NCBI GenBank assembly: GCA_965247975.1
Contig: OZ252050.1
Location: 3,658,001 to 3,722,000 of the forward strand
Direction: 5' to 3'
DNA: 64,000 nt
DNA from: Taishania sp965247975
Lineage (GTDB): Bacteria > Bacteroidota > Bacteroidia > Flavobacteriales_D > Crocinitomicaceae
The notes beneath the pieces are model-generated. The model saw nothing but the letters and a program-made list of their open reading frames with translations, did no database searches and was not told the origin of the DNA. The translations under genes and the position numbers were made by a program. How positions within the stretch are numbered: position 1 is the first letter of the stretch; the number at the start of each line of letters is the position of its first letter. Shown here one piece after another: positions 30,097 through 37,257 of this stretch.

Positions 30097-30420
30097 ATGA
30101 TAAAAGTTACAGAAAATGCCAAATCGCAAGCGATACGTTTGATGGCTGAGGAAGGAAAGGCAGGATATTTCATCCGTGTCGGAGTGGAAGGTGGCGGTTG
30201 CTCTGGTTTGATGTATCAATTGAAATTCGATAATCAAGAAAATGAGGACGATAAAGCATTTGAAGACAATGGAATCAAAGTTGTTGTCGACAAAAAAAGT
30301 TTTCTATACTTGGTCGGAACAACCCTTGATTTTTCTGGTGGATTGAACGGAAAAGGATTTATTTTCTCAAATCCGAATGCAGATCGCACCTGTGGTTGTG
30401 GGGAATCTTTCTCGCTTTAA
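30097..30420 (+). CDS. A-type Fe-S carrier protein (IscA/SufA family)
   Basis: 107 aa, full length for the family. It carries newly built Fe-S clusters to target proteins in the cytosol. The three conserved cysteines are present: Cys35 (GGGCSGLMY) and Cys99/Cys101 in the C-terminal CGCGESF. It is the first gene behind the suf promoter, 17 bp before sufB. SufA, IscA and ErpA cannot be told apart from the sequence alone; its place with sufBCD points to a SufA role. Confidence 0.93.
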   Translation: MIKVTENAKSQAIRLMAEEGKAGYFIRVGVEGGGCSGLMYQLKFDNQENEDDKAFEDNGIKVVVDKKSFLYLVGTTLDFSGGLNGKGFIFSNPNADRTCGCGESFSL

Positions 30421-30437
30421 CGAATCGAAAACGCAAC

Positions 30438-31889
30438 ATGGCATATACCGAAAATGAATTAGCGAAGGACTTAGAAAATCAAGAATACAAATTTGGTTTT
30501 ACAAGTAACATTGAATCGGATAAAGCCCCAAAAGGCTTGAATGAAGACATTATTCGATTTATTTCTGCGAAAAAGAACGAACCTGCGTGGTTACTTCAAC
30601 ATCGCTTAGAGGCATTTAATATCTGGAAATCAATGGTGGAGCCTGAGTGGGCGCATGTGAAATACACAAAACCCGATTTTCAAGACATTACCTATTATTC
30701 TGCCCCTAAACAGAAAAAGAAATACGAAAGTTGGGACGATGTGGAACCAGAAATGAAAGCAACCATGGCAAAACTTGGAATTTCTATGGATGAGCAACAG
30801 CGTCTCACAGGTACAAACGTAGCAGTCGACTTTGTGATGGATTCTGTGTCCGTCGCAACATCGTTCAAAGAAAAATTATCTGAACTTGGAATCATTTTTT
30901 GTTCATTCTCTGATGCTGTTCAAGAACATCCAGATTTAGTAAGAAAATACATGGGAACTGTGGTTCCCGTTACCGATAATTTCTATGCAGCATTGAATTC
31001 TGCTGTTTTTACAGATGGTTCATTTTGCTACATTCCAAAAGGTGTACGTTGTCCGATGGAACTTTCTACTTATTTCAGAATCAACGAAGGTGGCACAGGA
31101 CAATTCGAGCGAACTTTAGTGGTGGCAGATGCCGGATCTTATGTTTCGTATCTTGAAGGCTGCACAGCTCCGCAACGTGATGAAAATCAATTGCATGCAG
31201 CGGTTGTAGAATTAATTGCACTCGACGACGCCGAAATAAAATATTCAACCGTACAAAATTGGTATCCAGGTGATAAAAATGGCCTTGGAGGAATTTTCAA
31301 CTTCGTGACTAAACGTGGAATTTGCGAACGAAATGCCAAAATTTCTTGGACGCAAGTGGAAACTGGTTCAGCGGTGACTTGGAAATATCCATCGTGCATT
31401 TTAAAAGGCGACAACTCGATCGGTGAATTTTATTCGGTGGCGGTGACGAACAATTACCAGCAAGCGGACACAGGAACAAAAATGATTCACCTCGGTAAAA
31501 ACACAAAAAGCACCATCATTTCGAAAGGAATCAGTGCTGGAAAATCGCAAAATTCGTATCGTGGTTTGGTGCAAATTCACAAAAATGCGCACAACGCTCG
31601 AAATTTTTCTCAATGCGATTCTTTGCTCATGACAGATGAATGTGGAGCACACACGTTTCCTTACATCGAATGCAAAAATAAGTCGGCCAAAATTGAACAC
31701 GAAGCAACCACTTCGAAAATTGGTGAAGATCAAATCTTTTATTGTCTTCAACGAGGAATCAGCGAAGAAAAAGCAATCAGCTTAATCGTAAATGGTTATT
31801 GTAAAGAAGTTTTGAATCAATTACCAATGGAATTTGCAGTTGAAGCGCAAAAATTGTTGAGTATAAGTTTGGAAGGATCGGTCGGATAA
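30438..31889 (+). CDS. sufB: Fe-S cluster scaffold protein SufB
   Basis: 483 aa from the ATG at 30438 (MAYTENELAKD). An upstream in-frame start would overlap sufA and add unrelated residues. It belongs to the SufBC2D scaffold on which clusters are built. Conserved blocks include YIPKGVRCPMELSTYFRIN, the beta-helix core with QNWYPGDKNGLGGIFNFVTKRG, YKPSC-like WKYPSCILKGD, and the C-terminal KIEHEATTSKIGEDQIFYCLQRGIS region containing the conserved Glu and the GIS segment that contacts SufC. No frameshift or missing block is seen. Confidence 0.97.
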   Translation: MAYTENELAKDLENQEYKFGFTSNIESDKAPKGLNEDIIRFISAKKNEPAWLLQHRLEAFNIWKSMVEPEWAHVKYTKPDFQDITYYSAPKQKKKYESWDDVEPEMKATMAKLGISMDEQQRLTGTNVAVDFVMDSVSVATSFKEKLSELGIIFCSFSDAVQEHPDLVRKYMGTVVPVTDNFYAALNSAVFTDGSFCYIPKGVRCPMELSTYFRINEGGTGQFERTLVVADAGSYVSYLEGCTAPQRDENQLHAAVVELIALDDAEIKYSTVQNWYPGDKNGLGGIFNFVTKRGICERNAKISWTQVETGSAVTWKYPSCILKGDNSIGEFYSVAVTNNYQQADTGTKMIHLGKNTKSTIISKGISAGKSQNSYRGLVQIHKNAHNARNFSQCDSLLMTDECGAHTFPYIECKNKSAKIEHEATTSKIGEDQIFYCLQRGISEEKAISLIVNGYCKEVLNQLPMEFAVEAQKLLSISLEGSVG

Positions 31890-32023
31890 TGGATATTGGA
31901 TGTTGGATATTGGAAATTGGATTGAATGGTTGACAAGAAAAATGAGTGATTTAACTTCGTTGCTGCTTTGCGGTTAAAATTAGAATATCAGCGAATTAGC
32001 AAATCAGTAAATTTTGTAAAAAG
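31890..32023 (+). other. sufB-sufC spacer with GGATATTGG-type repeats
   Basis: The 134-bp spacer opens with the near-tandem units ggatattgg, atgttggatattgg. Related units recur just after sufD (about 34162-34197: ttggatgatgg, tagatgttggat). A ttcgttgctgctttgcggttaa stretch follows. No open frame or terminator is seen. These are short intergenic repeats of unknown origin. Confidence 0.4.
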
Positions 32024-32797
32024 ATGATTAAAATTAAAAACTTACATGCCTCAATCGATGGCAAAGAAATTTTGAAAGGACTTGACCTTGAAGTTAAAGC
32101 AGGTGAAGTGCACGCGATCATGGGACCAAACGGTGCTGGAAAAAGTACGCTTGCTTCGGTACTTGCTGGACGAGAAGAATACGAAATTACAGAGGGAACT
32201 GTTGAATTTGACGGAATTGATTTGTTGGATTTAGCGACAGAAGACCGTGCGCGCATGGGATTGTTCTTGGCGTTCCAATATCCTGTTGAAATTCCTGGTG
32301 TTTCAAATATCAATTTTTTGCGCACAGCATTAAATGAAATTAGAACTTTCAAAGGACAAGAAAATATCTCCGCGAAAGATTTCATGGCTTTGGTTCGTGA
32401 GAAATCTGCCTTGGTTGAATTGGATTCCAAATTGGCATCACGTTCAGTGAATGAAGGCTTTTCGGGCGGTGAGAAAAAACGCAACGAAATTTTTCAAATG
32501 GCGATGCTTGAACCGAAATTGGCCATCCTCGATGAAACCGATTCTGGTTTGGACATTGACGCCCTTCGAATTGTTGCCAATGGCGTGAATAAATTGAAGT
32601 CAGATAAAAATGCCACGATTGTGATTACCCACTATCAACGTTTGTTGGATTACATCGTTCCAGATTTTGTACACGTACTTTTCGATGGTAAAATTGTGAA
32701 AACAGGTACCAAAGAATTGGCCTTGGAACTTGAAGAAAGAGGTTACGACTGGATAAAGGAAGAAATTGGCACTTCGACAAGCTCAGTGACCAATTGA
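32024..32797 (+). CDS. sufC: Fe-S assembly ATPase SufC
   Basis: 257 aa, ABC-type ATPase of the SufBC2D complex. Walker A is GPNGAGKST (residues 34-42), the signature is FSGGEKKRNEI, Walker B is LAILDETDSGLD, and the H-loop is in VITHYQRLL. SufC lacks membrane partners and drives conformational change in SufB/SufD. The end is unusual: after the normal YDWIKEE, about eight more residues (Thr/Ser-rich) are encoded by one arm of an intergenic inverted repeat, so the natural C-terminus seems to have been extended by repeat insertion. Confidence 0.97.
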   Translation: MIKIKNLHASIDGKEILKGLDLEVKAGEVHAIMGPNGAGKSTLASVLAGREEYEITEGTVEFDGIDLLDLATEDRARMGLFLAFQYPVEIPGVSNINFLRTALNEIRTFKGQENISAKDFMALVREKSALVELDSKLASRSVNEGFSGGEKKRNEIFQMAMLEPKLAILDETDSGLDIDALRIVANGVNKLKSDKNATIVITHYQRLLDYIVPDFVHVLFDGKIVKTGTKELALELEERGYDWIKEEIGTSTSSVTN

Positions 32798-32848
32798 AGA
32801 TATAGAAAAACGAAGGCTGAGGCTTTGAGCACTGAGGTTCTCGAAGTG
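32770..32848 (+). repeat. Inverted repeat spanning the sufC end and the sufC-sufD gap
   Basis: CACTTCGACAAGCTCAGTG (32770-32788) and CACTGAGGTTCTCGAAGTG (32830-32848) pair at 17 of 19 positions across a 41-nt loop. The left arm lies inside sufC. No T-tract follows, so this is more like a REP/palindromic intergenic element than a terminator. A weaker relative is at 42827-42845. Confidence 0.7.
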
Positions 32849-32886
32849 TCGAAGCCTGAAGATTTAAAAAATTAAAAGATTTAAAC

Positions 32887-34152
32887 GTGATTCTAGAAAA
32901 TACCATAACGCACGAATTTTTAGCACATTTACCGCATGATTGTGGTGTTTTGCCTACCGGTTTGGTTCAACATGCGCTTGAAATAATTGGTCAAACTCCC
33001 GTGCCAACCACACGAACAGAAGCTTGGAAATACACACGTGTCGCGAAATTGACCAAAAAAACGTATGTTTCGAAGCAACAAGAATTGCCTTCCATCAAAC
33101 CCTACATCATCGATGAAAATGCGTTGAATTTGATTTTCATCAATGGACAATTCCACCCAAATTTGTCGTCTTCTGTTGCGCTCGATGGTTTAATTATTAA
33201 ATCAATCAAACAGTGTTCGAAGGAAGAAATTTCCAAAGCTGGAACCAATCTTGTGCTCGAAAATGAACTTTTTAATGCGATAAACACTGCTTATTCAAAC
33301 GATGGATTTTACATCGAAATTGAAGAAGGGAAAACAATCGAAAAGACAATTCAAGTAACCCACATTTCTACTGGAAATTTGAGTTTCACGAATCAACGGA
33401 ATTTGATTGTTGTCAATAAATCGGCAAAAGCCAATATCATTTTGTCTTATTTTTCTGAAAACGCAGAAGAATCTTTCGGTAATCACGTCACAGAAATTTT
33501 TGTAGCACAAAACGCCCATTTGCACATCGACAAAATTCAAGCAGAAGAAACAACAAGCAATCAGATCATTACAGAGCAAGTTGAACAAGCATCCGATTCA
33601 ACGTTTACAATTAATACAATTACCTTGAATGGTGGTTTGGTTCGCAACAACTTGAATATATCGGTGAACGGAACGAATTGCGAAACAAATTTACACGCCG
33701 CTTATTTATTGAAAGAAAGTCAGCATGTTGATAATCATACCATTGTTGATCACAAAATGCCTCATTGCAACTCAAACGAACTTTACAAAGGCGTGATTGA
33801 TGGAAATGCAACAGCCGTATTTAATGGAAAAGTTTTCGTTCGCAAAGACGCTCAAAAAATCAATGCATTTCAATCCAATGGGAACGTTTTGCTCTCGGAT
33901 GATGCAACTGTAAACTCAAAACCAGAACTAGAAATTTATGCCGATGATGTGAAATGTTCACACGGATCGACCACTGGTCAATTAGACGAAGAAGCCGTTT
34001 TCTACCTTCGCGCCCGCGGAATCTCAGAAAATTCAGCTCGTCAATTGATGGTTGGAGCTTTTATTGGTGAAGTACTAGAAAAAATTGAGAATGAACAAGT
34101 TCAGAATTTCGTCAATGGAGTTTTAAGAGATCGATTTGGTTGGGAAGTTTGA
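32887..34152 (+). CDS. sufD: Fe-S cluster scaffold protein SufD
   Basis: 421 aa from a GTG start. It is the SufB-like partner in SufBC2D. Conserved blocks include TEAWKYTRV near residues 39-47, the beta-helix core, HxVDHKMPHCNSNELYKGVIDGNATAVFNGKV and the C-terminal KCSHGSTTGQLDEEAVFYLRARGIS segment with the His used in cluster assembly and the GIS contact to SufC. It is the last suf gene seen: sufS and sufE, which often follow in this phylum, are missing, and the accessory block starts next. Confidence 0.95.
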   Translation: MILENTITHEFLAHLPHDCGVLPTGLVQHALEIIGQTPVPTTRTEAWKYTRVAKLTKKTYVSKQQELPSIKPYIIDENALNLIFINGQFHPNLSSSVALDGLIIKSIKQCSKEEISKAGTNLVLENELFNAINTAYSNDGFYIEIEEGKTIEKTIQVTHISTGNLSFTNQRNLIVVNKSAKANIILSYFSENAEESFGNHVTEIFVAQNAHLHIDKIQAEETTSNQIITEQVEQASDSTFTINTITLNGGLVRNNLNISVNGTNCETNLHAAYLLKESQHVDNHTIVDHKMPHCNSNELYKGVIDGNATAVFNGKVFVRKDAQKINAFQSNGNVLLSDDATVNSKPELEIYADDVKCSHGSTTGQLDEEAVFYLRARGISENSARQLMVGAFIGEVLEKIENEQVQNFVNGVLRDRFGWEV

Positions 34153-34604
34153 TTGATTTTGGATGATGGTTATTGGACATTAGATGTTGGATAGATTTTA
34201 GAATAACTTTGGTGGACTGCAGATATTCTAAATTTTATCAAGCTGTAAATTAGAGATAGCCCCATCTGACAGTTGGCAAAACGTCATCCAAACGCCACTT
34301 TTCGAACCTGAATTTAGATTCTCTTTCTTGTTGATTTTTAAAATCTCATGAATTCTAATTAGTAGTTGAAAAATAATTTCATTATATTTGGCTATACGCA
34401 ATAGCCACCTCAAAGAAGCAGCGACCTGTCCTCGCTTTGCGGTAAGCTAAAAGTTGATTCAAGTACTTACAACTATTTGCTTTAGAATTTATTGATGATT
34501 TTGAGAGGATTAAGCAATGATGGGTAAGGAAAATTGGAAGTAGAGGTGGATGGGAGTTGCGTAAGTAAGTGAGTTAGCGGGCATTGTAAAAGAACGACAC
34601 TAAA
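34153..34604 (+). other. 452-bp gene-free stretch at the left edge of the accessory block
   Basis: It holds short GGATGTTGG-like repeats (34160-34197), the left copy of a spacer repeat (34239-34297), a GC-richer scrap at about 34410-34445 (gcagcgacctgtcctcgctttgcgg) and purine-rich sequence up to the TTG start of the nuclease gene. No intact gene, tRNA or terminator was recognised. Confidence 0.6.
34239..34297 (+). repeat. Left spacer repeat of the accessory module
   Basis: CAAGCTGTAA-N8-TAGCCCCAT (34239-34265) is matched base for base, with the same 8-nt gap, at 39486-39512. Both are followed by a related AAAACG-n-CAAACG-n-CCA block (34278-34297 here). The pair brackets the nuclease and both DUF262 genes. 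Confidence 0.6.
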
Positions 34605-35312
34605 TTGAAGATTATAACCTGGAATTGTAATGGTGCTTTTAGAAAAAAATTTGACAGTCTATTGGACTATCAAGCAGATATTCATATAATTCAAGAATGT
34701 GAAAATCCAACTGAATCTGAGCATAATGAATATCAGAATTGGGCTAATAATTATCTTTGGATTGGTGACACGAAAAACAAAGGACTTGGTGTTTTTGCAA
34801 ATCCAGAAATCATACTTCAAAAATTAGATTGGTCAAACAATTTTAAGAACCACTCTGTAAAACATTTTTTGCCCTGTAAAGTAAATAATGACTTTGACCT
34901 TCTTGCTGTTTGGACACACAGAAATAACTCACCAAATTTTGGTTATATAGGACAACTATGGAAATATTTGCAAGTAAACAAAAACAAAATAAACGGAACT
35001 TTAATCGCCGGAGACTTTAACAGTAATGCAATTTGGGACGAATGGGATAGATGGTGGAATCACTCTGATGTTGTAAATGATTTAAAAGAATATGGAATCG
35101 AAAGCATTTATCATAAATTTGCAGGAGAAGAACACGGAAAAGAAACTAAACCAACTTTGTATTTTCAGAAAAAAATTGCAAGATCTTATCATATTGACTA
35201 CATATTTGGATCTGAAAAATTTATTGAAAGGACAAAAATAATTGAAATTGGACAAGTTGACAAATGGCTTAAACTAAGTGACCATATGCCAATATTTTAT
35301 GAATTCAATTAA
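34605..35312 (+). CDS. EEP-fold (endonuclease/exonuclease/phosphatase) family nuclease
   Basis: 235 aa from a TTG start; an in-frame stop 18 nt upstream rules out a longer form, and the protein opens MKIITWNCNG, the classic EEP first strand. The catalytic set is complete: Asn7, Glu31 (QECE), GDFN with Asp137 and Asn139, HIDYI with Asp198, and SDH with His227. This is the DNase I/ExoIII-like metal-dependent phosphodiesterase fold. There is no signal peptide, so it should act in the cytosol; the substrate (DNA, RNA or a small phosphodiester) is unknown. It is the first gene of an accessory module with two DUF262 genes, separated from them by 115 bp containing a long hairpin. Confidence 0.85.
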   Translation: MKIITWNCNGAFRKKFDSLLDYQADIHIIQECENPTESEHNEYQNWANNYLWIGDTKNKGLGVFANPEIILQKLDWSNNFKNHSVKHFLPCKVNNDFDLLAVWTHRNNSPNFGYIGQLWKYLQVNKNKINGTLIAGDFNSNAIWDEWDRWWNHSDVVNDLKEYGIESIYHKFAGEEHGKETKPTLYFQKKIARSYHIDYIFGSEKFIERTKIIEIGQVDKWLKLSDHMPIFYEFN

Positions 35313-35340
35313 ATTAAATAATAACAACCCTCTAACACAG

Positions 35341-35405
35341 GGCAAGCGTAAAACAACGATGTGCCAAAAACGACATTTTTGCCATATCAACGTTTTAGCT
35401 TTGCC
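35341..35405 (+). repeat. Long imperfect hairpin between the EEP nuclease and the DUF262 pair
   Basis: The arms pair as GGCAA/TTGCC, TAAAAC/GTTTTA and GATGTGcCAAAAA/TTTTTGcCATATC, separated by symmetric 3-by-3 internal loops and closed by loop cgaca. That is 23 paired positions in 65 nt. No T-tract follows. Its right arm contains TAGCTTTG (35396-35403), a TAnnTTTG -7 box for the next gene. It could be a regulatory structure, or a recombination-site-like cassette boundary. Confidence 0.7.
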
Positions 35406-35427
35406 AAAAACAAACTAATTGAAGGTT

Positions 35428-37257
35428 ATGCAAGAAAACCAAATTAAAACATTAAGTATTTCCGAACTTTTAGGAAACAACTTTTACATTCCTGAATATC
35501 AACGTGGTTACAGGTGGACCAAAACTAACGTATTACAATTACTTAATGATATTTGGGAATACAGACAAGAACCAAATAACAGAAACACATTCTATTGCCT
35601 ACAACCCGTAGTGGTAAGAAAAGCAGATTGGCAAGACATCAACGGAACAACCATACAGGGCTTTGAACTTATTGACGGACAACAACGCTTAACAACTCTT
35701 CATCGTATTGTTACTTATTTGACGCTAGAATATCTTCAAAGTAATTTAAAATCAGAAGGTTATCCCGATAATTTATACTCTATTTATTACAAAACAAGAC
35801 TTGTATCCAAAACGTTTTTGGAAACCAACGAAGTTAACAACACCAAACCTGATTTATACTATATGAGCGAGGCGTATAAATGTATTAAAGAATGGTTCGA
35901 AGACGGTAGTAAAGGAATTCCAAGGCAAGTTAAAGATGAAATGCTAAAAATCATTTTGCCAAGTATTTTGACAAACGATAAAGGCGAAAAGCTACTTCCC
36001 GAATGGAGCGTGCAGGTTATTTGGTATGAAATAAAAGATACAGAACAAAAAAGCGAAGAACTATTTACTCGTTTAAACCGTGGCAAAATCCCACTTACAA
36101 GTTCTGAATTGATTAAAGCAAAATTTGTAAACTCTGACAGCTTCAAAGGAATGCCAGAAGACGACAAAATTAAACGAAGAACGCAATTAGTCCAAATTTG
36201 GGATGAAATTGAAAATCAACTTAACAACCCAAAATTTTGGGCTTTTGTATCAAACGAAAAATTAGAAAAATACAGCAATAAAATTGAATATTTGTTTGAT
36301 ATCGTTGCTAAGAAAAGAACAAATGAGAAAGATCCTTTATTTAGTTTTATTCACTTTTTTGATGAAAAAGAAACTGCTGATTCGCTTTGGGAAAAATGGA
36401 TTGAGGTAGAAGAAATCTACCGTTCATTGGCTTATTGGTATTCTAACAAAAATCTTTATCACAAAATTGGTTATCTCATTACAACAGGAACACCTATTGG
36501 CAATTTGATTCAAATCAAGAAAAACAACACTAAACAAAATTTTGGAAAAGAAATAGACCAGCTAATTTCAACGGGAATAGATGATGATTGGGAAGATTTG
36601 AGTTACGATAAAAGAAGTGACCACGACAAAATCATCAAAGTTCTACTTTTAACCAATATTGAACTTACGAGGGCCAATAAAACTAGTAATGAGTTTTTCC
36701 CTTTTGAAATGTATAAAAGTATTACAAAAAGTTTGGAACATATTCACGCGCAAAACATTGAAGGGATTAACGAAAACAAAAGAGAAGAATGGTTTAGTTG
36801 GCTTCGCTCACACACTAATATACTATTGAATGTAGCCATCGATAAAGAAATAGCAAAGAAAGTTCTTGAAGAAGTCAATTCTATTGATGAAAAAACATAT
36901 AAATACGAGGAATTTAAATTATTGAGCGAACGAATTATTAAACTCATTCCCACTGATGATAGCAATGAAAACGAATACCTGCATAAAATTCAAAATATGG
37001 CATTGCTTGGACTTACCGAAAATATTTCGTTGAGCAACTCCGTTTTTGAAGTAAAACGCAGGAAAATTATTGAACTGGACAGAACGGGAGCATTTATTCC
37101 ATTGGCAACCAAACGTATTTTTCTGAAATATTACGCATCCGACAATGGTCAACATTATTCCGTTTGGACAAAAGGCGAACGAGAAGCCTACTCAAACGAA
37201 ATCCATAAATGCATAGAATCATACAAACCTGAAATAGTTGAAGAAAATGAGAAATAA
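35428..37257 (+). CDS. GmrSD-like protein: DUF262 plus DUF1524 (HNH-type) domains
   Basis: 609 aa from the ATG at 35428. The N-terminal DUF262 domain has both hallmark motifs, IPEYQRGYRW (residues 21-30) and DGQQRLTTL (83-91); in GmrS-type enzymes this ParB/Srx-like fold binds and hydrolyses NTP. The C-terminal part carries a DUF1524-like His-Me nuclease signature: SLEHIHAQN (His438, His440), then IQNMALLGLTENISLSN (Asn523) and FEVKRRKII. GmrSD and SspE proteins with this layout cut modified or unmarked phage DNA. The stop overlaps the next gene by 11 nt, so the two are coupled. Restriction is inferred from the family. Confidence 0.85.
   Translation: MQENQIKTLSISELLGNNFYIPEYQRGYRWTKTNVLQLLNDIWEYRQEPNNRNTFYCLQPVVVRKADWQDINGTTIQGFELIDGQQRLTTLHRIVTYLTLEYLQSNLKSEGYPDNLYSIYYKTRLVSKTFLETNEVNNTKPDLYYMSEAYKCIKEWFEDGSKGIPRQVKDEMLKIILPSILTNDKGEKLLPEWSVQVIWYEIKDTEQKSEELFTRLNRGKIPLTSSELIKAKFVNSDSFKGMPEDDKIKRRTQLVQIWDEIENQLNNPKFWAFVSNEKLEKYSNKIEYLFDIVAKKRTNEKDPLFSFIHFFDEKETADSLWEKWIEVEEIYRSLAYWYSNKNLYHKIGYLITTGTPIGNLIQIKKNNTKQNFGKEIDQLISTGIDDDWEDLSYDKRSDHDKIIKVLLLTNIELTRANKTSNEFFPFEMYKSITKSLEHIHAQNIEGINENKREEWFSWLRSHTNILLNVAIDKEIAKKVLEEVNSIDEKTYKYEEFKLLSERIIKLIPTDDSNENEYLHKIQNMALLGLTENISLSNSVFEVKRRKIIELDRTGAFIPLATKRIFLKYYASDNGQHYSVWTKGEREAYSNEIHKCIESYKPEIVEENEK

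Noticed and set aside
31996..32484. 162-codon open frame opposite sufC
   Set aside because: It is antisense to the conserved SufC ATPase core and has no matching features.
32770..32848. The sufC-sufD palindrome as a terminator
   Set aside because: No T-tract follows the second arm, the loop is 41 nt, and one arm is inside sufC; sufD also needs the transcript to continue.
34605..34607. An ATG start for the EEP nuclease further upstream
   Set aside because: An in-frame TAA at 34587-34589 lies just upstream with no ATG between, and the TTG gives exactly the conserved N-terminus.
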